The translations under genes were made by a program, and so were the position numbers. The notes beneath the pieces are model-generated. The model did not search any database. It was not told the DNA's origin and saw only the letters and a program-made list of their open reading frames with translations. A stretch of 64,000 bases of DNA, taken from positions 248,001-312,000 of the forward strand of contig JAJEBW010000018.1 in assembly GCA_022822325.1 (NCBI GenBank), given 5' to 3'. This document shows, in pieces, positions 58,981 through 64,000 of this stretch (the stretch's first letter is position 1; each line of letters begins with the position of its first letter). The stretch is from Gemmatimonadota bacterium. Its GTDB lineage: Bacteria; Gemmatimonadota; Gemmatimonadetes; Longimicrobiales; Gaopeijiaceae.

Positions 58981-59984
58981 GCGGGCGGCGACAGGGACGC
59001 GCGACGGCGGAGGGGGCGCTGGAACGTCGCTTTCTCCTGGAGCCCTTTCTGGACTATCTCGTTCTGGAGAGGGGGTTGCGCCCGCGAAGCTGCACCGCCT
59101 ACCGCAGCGACCTGCGCCGCTTTCTCGCCTTCGCGGGACGCCGCGGACGGACCGGGGGACCCGGCCAGGTGGACCACGCCTTCCTCGCGGAATACGCCGG
59201 CCACCTCCATCGCAGGGGACTGTCGCCCGCCTCGATCCGGCGCGCCCAGTCCGCGTTGCGCGCCTACTTCGCCTTCCTGGAAGCGGAGGGCGTGATCGAG
59301 ACCGACCCTTCGGACCGGATGGAGCGACCGGTGGCCGGGAGACCGTTGCCGGAGTTCCTGAGCCGGGAGGAGGCCGCGCGGCTGGTGGAGGCCGTGGATC
59401 CGGATTCGCCGATGCTGTGGCGCGACCGGGCCGCGCTGGAGCTTCTCTACGCGACCGGCATGCGCGTCAGCGAGCTGACGGGCATGCAACTGACCGATCT
59501 GGAGCTCGAGCTGGAGGCCGAACCGGCGGGGGGACGGGAGGCCGTGCGGCGGGACGCGGCCGCTCTGGTGCGGGGAAAGGGGGGGCGGGAACGAATCGTG
59601 CCGATGGGAGCGGCCGCCGCCGAGGCCATGCGCCGGTATCTGAATGCGGTGCGGCCCGCGTTGGTGCGGGGCGGGGGGGCGGGGGGGGTCTTCCTCAACC
59701 ATCGGGGCACGCCGCTCAGCCGGATGACGGTCTGGACGATCGTGAAGCGGGCGGCCGCGCGCGCCGGCATCCAGCGCTCCATCTCGCCGCACACCCTGCG
59801 CCACTCCTTCGCCACCCACCTCCTGGAGGGCGGCGCCGACCTCGTCGCGGTGCAGGAACTGCTCGGCCACGCGGACATCTCCACGACCCAGATCTACACG
59901 CATCTAGACCGCGAGTACCTGCGCGAGGTCCACCGGCGGCATCATCCAAGGAGTGGTGGCGGGCGGCGCCCATTCTCCAAATAA
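58977..59984 (+). CDS. Tyrosine recombinase XerC/XerD-like
   Basis: The 335-residue protein has an N-terminal SAM-like core-binding domain ([29 protein letters not shown]). The catalytic domain has Arg in TGMRVSEL, Lys in [22 protein letters not shown] and the nucleophile Tyr in TTQIYTHLD. Features and context fit the chromosome-dimer resolution enzymes rather than an integrase of a mobile element. The GTG start at 58977 overlaps dedA. The dif site is not visible here. Confidence 0.92.
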   Translation: MSGRRQGRATAEGALERRFLLEPFLDYLVLERGLRPRSCTAYRSDLRRFLAFAGRRGRTGGPGQVDHAFLAEYAGHLHRRGLSPASIRRAQSALRAYFAFLEAEGVIETDPSDRMERPVAGRPLPEFLSREEAARLVEAVDPDSPMLWRDRAALELLYATGMRVSELTGMQLTDLELELEAEPAGGREAVRRDAAALVRGKGGRERIVPMGAAAAEAMRRYLNAVRPALVRGGGAGGVFLNHRGTPLSRMTVWTIVKRAAARAGIQRSISPHTLRHSFATHLLEGGADLVAVQELLGHADISTTQIYTHLDREYLREVHRRHHPRSGGGRRPFSK

Positions 59985-60014
59985 TCTCTCCTTTTTCAGG
60001 ACTGGATCCGAAGC

Positions 60015-60048
60015 GCGGCAAGGCGACGCGGCAAGGTGAGGCGGCAAG
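60015..60048 (+). repeat. Three 13-bp period repeats downstream of xerC
   Basis: The octamer gcggcaag occurs at 60015, 60028 and 60041, within the 226-bp gap between xerC and the next gene. The rest of this gap holds a TTGACC at about 60172 without a convincing -10 element. Confidence 0.8.
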
Positions 60049-60210
60049 CGTTTGGACTCAAGGCGTCGGACCGTCCCGCCGCCGCGGATCCAGGCCGCCG
60101 CGTTTCCCAATACAAACACCTCGCCAGGCGCTGCGACTTGCGGCAAGCCCGTCCGACCCCCAGACTGCGCTTGACCCGTCAGTTCCTGGAAGTGAGACGA
60201 GGAGGCCGCC

Positions 60211-60744
60211 ATGCGCGATACCACCCGAGCTTCGCGACGACGCTGCGCCGCCGGGAAGTTCACCAAGTCCGTGGAGTTGGCAGGCAGAGTCGGTGTCTTC
60301 TGGCTGTCGTTGGCCTGCCTGGCCGCGTCGCCTTCGCAGGCTCAGGTGCGGGAGGCGCCGGATCGTCAGGAGGAACAGGGCCGTTTCGTGCTCGAAGCCG
60401 GGGTCGTGGGGGGCAACAATGGGTGCCCCGGACACTATGTCGCCATCAACGGGCAGGTCGCGGGCCCGGTGTCGCTGTACGGAATGGTGGACACCTCCAA
60501 GTGCGTCGATCACGCCGGGTCGGCCAACCGGTTCGGCGCATCGGTCCTGGTCGGACGTTCCAGTTGGCTCGTCCGCCCGGAGTTGCGCGCGGGGATCGAG
60601 ACCAGCAACAACTACGTCGGCGCGTCCGGCGGCGCGAGTCTGACCTTCGGACGACGCTACGGGGCGCGCTTCATCCTCAACTTCGTGGAGTGCGGCAGCA
60701 CGGCCTGCGAGCGCTTCCAAATGGGCGGATACATTTCGTTCTAG
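60211..60744 (+). CDS. Small secreted hypothetical protein, probably outer membrane
   Basis: I do not recognise this 177-residue protein. It has an N-terminal signal peptide (VGVFWLSLACLAASPSQAQ) after a basic leader. The mature part has alternating beta-strand patterns (RFVLEAGVVGG, ASVLVGRSSWLVRPELRAGIE, ARFILNFVECG) and a terminal Phe (MGGYISF), as in outer-membrane beta-barrels. Four cysteines could form disulfides. GAGGAGG gives a strong ribosome binding site. Confidence 0.6.
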   Translation: MRDTTRASRRRCAAGKFTKSVELAGRVGVFWLSLACLAASPSQAQVREAPDRQEEQGRFVLEAGVVGGNNGCPGHYVAINGQVAGPVSLYGMVDTSKCVDHAGSANRFGASVLVGRSSWLVRPELRAGIETSNNYVGASGGASLTFGRRYGARFILNFVECGSTACERFQMGGYISF

Positions 60745-60757
60745 GCCCCGCAGCCGA

Positions 60758-60919
60758 TCATGCCCGCGCCACGATCTCCCGCGCGCGAGCGACGGAGAGT
60801 CCGCGATCCGACGCCGGACGCTCTTCGATCAGCACTCCGATCGAGCGGCCCTCGTACGCTGCGGCCTTCTTCAGCGCCCGGTGCGTTTGCTCGGTCAGGT
60901 CTATCGCGAAGCGTGGCAT
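60758..60919 (-). CDS. Small ribbon-helix-helix antitoxin-like protein
   Basis: The 53-residue protein MPRFAIDLTEQTHRALKKAA and the following YEGRSIGVLIEE match the pattern of RHH (CopG/ParD-like) DNA-binding antitoxins: a short beta strand and two helices. The tail ends in REIVARA. No toxin gene lies next to it, so it is an orphan or a stand-alone regulator. It is hidden in the track as the tail of a 725-residue shadow ORF. A palindrome lies just upstream. Confidence 0.65.
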   Translation of the reverse strand: MPRFAIDLTEQTHRALKKAAAYEGRSIGVLIEERPASDRGLSVARAREIVARA

Positions 60920-60943
60920 GGGATAATTCCGATCCCCGCCGCA

Positions 60944-60955
60944 TGCGCTAGCGCA
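60944..60955. promoter_or_regulatory. Palindromic operator candidate upstream of the RHH gene
   Basis: TGCGCTAGCGCA is a perfect 12-bp palindrome, extendable to an 18-bp near-palindrome with one mismatch pair (gcatgcgct and agcgcaggc). It lies 25-36 bases before the RHH start codon, a position suited to autoregulation. Confidence 0.5.
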
Positions 60956-61071
60956 GGCGCACCGGACCAACTCCGCCCACCGGTGGCGCGGCCCGGCAAG
61001 CCGCGACGAAGCGGTCGGGCTCCTTTCCTCCTGAGGTTCCTTGCCTACCCTTGCCGTCCGCCCCCCGACGT

Positions 61072-62703
61072 CTACCGTTCGTTCCCCGGCGCCTCCGCCG
61101 CGGCCTTCTCCCGCTCGATCAGGGTGAAGAGATCGGCCGGACTCCCCGCCTCGCCCGCCAGCTTCAGCGCCATCGCCAGCGCCTCGTCCCGTTCGGCCTG
61201 CACCAGGAGACGCAGCGAGGAAGCGTTGGCGCGGTAGAGGTAGTGCAACTGGGCCTGGCGGTCGAGGTAGGCGCGCGCGACCGGGTTCTCCACGATTTCG
61301 GGGTCCATTCCGGCCTCGACCAGTTCGCCGGCGAGATCGTCGAAGGCCGTCGAGGGAAGACGCTCCACCTGGCCGGCCGCCAGCGCCCGCTTGGCCAGCT
61401 CGAAGGCGTACTCCTGGACGCGGACCGCGAAGGGGACCTGGGCTTCGTTCGCATGATTCAGCAGCCGCAGCTCCTCGTCGCGAAGGAGGGACTCGACCTC
61501 GAGGTCGGGAAAGATGCCGCCGCCGGTGGGGAGTTCCCGTCCCGCCGCGGTCCGAACCGGCGCGGGCAGCCGGGGGTCTTCGGCCCGGAGCGATCCGTCG
61601 CGGTGGCGGGCTCGCTGCAGCGAACGTCCCAGAGGGGTGTACCACGATCCGGTCGTGATGCTGATGCGGCGGCCGGCCGGAAGCTCGTAGTGCGTTTGCA
61701 CGGCCCCCTTTCCGAAGGTGCGCCGCCCGATCACGACGGCGCGGTCGTGATCCTGCAGAGCGCCCGAGATGATCTCGGCGGCGGAGGCGGTGAAGGCGTC
61801 CACCAGAACGACGATCGGAAGGTCGGCGGCGCGCGCCGGCGTGCTCGCGTCCCACTCCTGGTTGGCCATCTCGCCGGTCGGTCCCCGCGAATCGACGCTC
61901 GCCAGCTTCTGTCCCGGCGCCAGGAGCATGTCCGCCACCCGCAGCGACTCCTCCAGGTAGCCGCCGGGATTGCCGCGCAGATCGATGACGATCGCCCGGG
62001 CCTCGCCGTACTCGCGCAGCGCCGCGTCCAGCTCCTCGGCCACGCCGCGCGCGATCCGGTCGATGCGGAAGTAGGCGATTCCCTCCTCCGCCCAAGTGGC
62101 CGCAACCGCCTCCACGTGCACGTTGTCGCGAACGATCTCCAGCGGGACCGGTTCGGCGAGGCCGTCGCGCGCAACCCGGATCCGCACCACCGTCCCGGGC
62201 TCGCCGCGGATCGAATCGCGCGCCTGGTCCAGCGTCCATTCCCGCGCGTCGTGGCCCTCCACCCACACGATCCGGTCCCCCACCAGCATTCCCACCCCCT
62301 CGGCCGGGGTCTCGCGGAAGACCGCCGTAACGGTGACGCGTCCGCCCATCAGCGTGATCTGCACCCCGATTCCCGCGTAGTTGCCGGTGTTGGTTTCCTG
62401 AAAGCGGCCGTATTCGTCGGGGGTGTAGATGGTGGCGTAGGGGTCGTCGAGCTGTTCGAGCAGGCCGTCCAGGGCGCGCTCCCAGAGGACGCTGTCGGCG
62501 AGCGCCGTGCTGTGGTAGCGCGAAATCGTCGAGAGCGCTCCCAGGAAGATCCGGGCCTCGTCGGACTGGAGGTCGACGGCGGCGCCGTTGCCGGGCGGAA
62601 GACTCTGGGCGGCGATGGGGGAGGGGGGCGCGGGGAGCCCGGTGAGAAGGAGTCCGGGAAGAAGGAGGGCGAGAACCGTGGCGGTTCGGAACCGGATTCG
62701 CAT
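61072..62703 (-). CDS. C-terminal processing peptidase (S41 family, CtpA/Prc-like)
   Basis: This is a periplasmic serine protease. The 543-residue protein has a signal peptide (TATVLALLLPGLLLTGLPAPP) and a PDZ domain (GIGVQITLMGGRVTVTAVFRETPAEGVGMLVGDRIVWVEG). The S41 core shows LRGNPGGYLEESLRVADMLL, catalytic Ser in FTASAAEIISGAL and Lys in RRTFGKGAVQ. A helical C-terminal region of about 150 residues follows. ATG 62703 was chosen because it begins the signal peptide. Confidence 0.93.
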   Translation of the reverse strand: MRIRFRTATVLALLLPGLLLTGLPAPPSPIAAQSLPPGNGAAVDLQSDEARIFLGALSTISRYHSTALADSVLWERALDGLLEQLDDPYATIYTPDEYGRFQETNTGNYAGIGVQITLMGGRVTVTAVFRETPAEGVGMLVGDRIVWVEGHDAREWTLDQARDSIRGEPGTVVRIRVARDGLAEPVPLEIVRDNVHVEAVAATWAEEGIAYFRIDRIARGVAEELDAALREYGEARAIVIDLRGNPGGYLEESLRVADMLLAPGQKLASVDSRGPTGEMANQEWDASTPARAADLPIVVLVDAFTASAAEIISGALQDHDRAVVIGRRTFGKGAVQTHYELPAGRRISITTGSWYTPLGRSLQRARHRDGSLRAEDPRLPAPVRTAAGRELPTGGGIFPDLEVESLLRDEELRLLNHANEAQVPFAVRVQEYAFELAKRALAAGQVERLPSTAFDDLAGELVEAGMDPEIVENPVARAYLDRQAQLHYLYRANASSLRLLVQAERDEALAMALKLAGEAGSPADLFTLIEREKAAAEAPGNER

Positions 62704-62933
62704 GGGGTCGTCTTTCGCTGGCGGAACGAATGCGCTGGCGGAATGGATGCGGCCGCGGCCGGGCGGGCCGGAGGAAGCCGAAGCGGGGCGACCGGACCGG
62801 GGAGCCGGCCTGGGGAACCGGCCCTGGCCTCCGGGAACTTCCGGGCGCGCACGATGCAAGATAGGATAATGGTCGAAGGGACGTCCCCGGGGCCACCCCC
62901 GCCGCCCAAGGTTCGCACCCAGGAAGGCACTTC

Positions 62934-64000
62934 ATGGCCGGAAGTCACCGCCTGCGGGCGACCCTCTGTCAGATCAAGCCGCGCAAGGGGGCGGTCGCCG
63001 CCAATGTCGCCCGGGTTCGCGAGGCCCTGCCCGCCGACGCCGGTCTTGCGGTCTTTCCGGAGGCCGTGCTCTCCGGGTACTTCGTCAAGGGGGCCGCGAA
63101 CGAGGTGGCGCTCGCTCCGGCCGGTCTGGTGTCGGCGCTGGGCGCTCCGCCGGCGGGGCGCGACTGCGATCTGGCGCTCGGCTTCTACGAGAGGGGGCGG
63201 CGGGGCGTCTACAACAGCATGGCCTACCTGACCCCGGCGCCGGGGGGCGACCGCTACGAGCTCCTTCACCTGCACCGCAAGGTCTTCCTTCCCACCTACG
63301 GCCTCTTCGAGGAGGAACGCTTCATCGAGCCGGGCCGCGAGGTCTCCGCCTTCGACACCCGCTTCGGCCGCTTCGGAATGCTCATCTGCGAGGACCTGTG
63401 GCACGCGATCACTCCCTCGATCCTCGCGCTCGACGGCGCCGAACTGATCCTGGCCGGCTGCGCCTCCCCGGCCCGCGGCTTTCGCGCCCGCTCCGTCCGT
63501 CCCGAAAACCTCGAAGAATGGGACCGGATCGCGGCCCGCACCGCGCGCGAACACGGGGTCTTCATGCTGGTCTCGCAACTCGCCGGATCGGAGGGGGGGA
63601 AGATCTTTCCGGGCGGATCTTCGGCGTGGGGCCCGGATGGCGCGCTCCTCGAACGGGCTCCGCTCTTTGCCGAGGCAAGCGTCCCGGCGGAGGTCGATTT
63701 CGAGGAGATCCCGAGGGTGCGGACCGCGTCGCCCTTCCTGGCCGATCTGAGCACGGCTCTGCCCCGGTTGCGCCGGTCGCTGGACCGGGCCTGGGAGGGA
63801 AGTTCCGCGCGTCGCCGGATGGGGGCCGCGGCGGGCGCCCGGGTGGCCGGGAAGGGGGTTGGGGGAGGGGTGGGCGGAGGGGTGGATGGGGGGAAGGGAC
63901 GGGCGGAGGAGAGGAAGGGGGAAGGGGTGTGGGGGAAGCGAGATGGGGAGAGAGCCCCGCATCGTCCCGGCGAGAGAGACCGCGCTGCCCTCGAGATCGA
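62934..64000 (+). CDS. Carbon-nitrogen hydrolase (nitrilase superfamily), 3' end outside the window
   Basis: The frame is open from ATG 62934 to the window end (at least 355 codons), so the ORF track missed it. The nitrilase triad is visible: Glu in FPEAVLSGY, Lys in LHRKVFLPTYG and Cys in LICEDLWHA. Residues 1-285 cover the fold; then a low-complexity stretch (GVGGGVGGGVDGG, then Lys/Glu/Arg-rich) may link to another domain beyond the window. It could be a stand-alone amidohydrolase or the glutaminase part of an NAD synthetase. It is divergent from ctpA across 230 bp containing TAGGATAAT. Confidence 0.85.
   Translation, partial: MAGSHRLRATLCQIKPRKGAVAANVARVREALPADAGLAVFPEAVLSGYFVKGAANEVALAPAGLVSALGAPPAGRDCDLALGFYERGRRGVYNSMAYLTPAPGGDRYELLHLHRKVFLPTYGLFEEERFIEPGREVSAFDTRFGRFGMLICEDLWHAITPSILALDGAELILAGCASPARGFRARSVRPENLEEWDRIAARTAREHGVFMLVSQLAGSEGGKIFPGGSSAWGPDGALLERAPLFAEASVPAEVDFEEIPRVRTASPFLADLSTALPRLRRSLDRAWEGSSARRRMGAAAGARVAGKGVGGGVGGGVDGGKGRAEERKGEGVWGKRDGERAPHRPGERDRAALEI

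Noticed and set aside
58977-59984. Tyrosine recombinase as sign of an integrated element
   Set aside because: The gene overlaps dedA within a housekeeping run, has XerC/D features and normal composition. No attachment site, tRNA or phage genes are beside it.

Overview
The window is 64 kb of gene-dense, very GC-rich bacterial chromosome. Nearly all of it is housekeeping. Genes are tightly packed, with many ATGA/GTGA stop-start overlaps. There are no rRNA genes, CRISPR arrays, insertion sequences or prophage genes. Gene content suggests a free-living diderm with cytochrome c maturation, a K+-dependent-type membrane pyrophosphatase, a small secreted protein ending in Phe, and a secreted protein with a GWxTD-like motif. 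This best fits a deep-branching high-GC lineage such as Gemmatimonadota or Candidatus Eisenbacteria. That placement is inference from gene content; no marker phylogeny was possible.

Layout. 0.1-5.6 kb: cytochrome c maturation genes ccmE-ccmF-(CcmI-like/zinc ribbon)-ccmA-ccmB-ccmC-ccmD. CcmE has a CxxxY haem site, and no ccmG or ccmH is present in the window. 5.5-10.3 kb (minus): a MerA-like flavoprotein, a TVP38-DUF547 fusion and a GT2-DUF2064 fusion. 10.3-22.4 kb: recA, alaS, a PHP phosphatase, gmhA, an SDR, cca, hflX, pdxJ, a flippase-like membrane protein and ispE. 22.5-30.0 kb: tRNA-Gln, a secreted protein, prs, rplY, pth, hppA and an M20 peptidase. 30.2-31.3 kb (minus): a class II aldolase. 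31.5-45.6 kb: a fused bS6-bS18 gene, rplI, rsfS, smc, an MBL hydrolase, aroF, yraN, SRP RNA, dnaX, ybaB, recR, pgsA, cinA, grpE and dnaJ. 45.5-47.9 kb (minus): mnmA and a cysteine desulfurase, which together supply tRNA 2-thiolation. 48.0-51.6 kb: sucCD, a CBS protein and ndk. 51.6-60.0 kb: yceD-rpmF-plsX-fabH-fabD-fabG-acpP-fabF-ispF, a DedA protein and xerC. 60.2-64.0 kb: a small secreted protein, an RHH regulator, a CtpA protease and a nitrilase-family gene that runs off the end and is missing from the ORF track.

Most interesting observations. (1) bS6 and bS18 are encoded as one 256-residue polypeptide joined by a long acidic linker, with rplI next. (2) Two more in-frame fusions lie in one operon (TVP38-DUF547 and GT2-DUF2064); the first keeps a signal-peptide-like segment at the junction. 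(3) Short tandem repeats, often with a 15-bp period, recur at gene starts and junctions across the window. (4) The ccm cluster has the hallmarks of the variant System I*. (5) The SRP RNA upstream of dnaX has a clear promoter (TTGACC-N18-TAGCTT). The same architecture lies upstream of yceD, where it predicts a leaderless mRNA.
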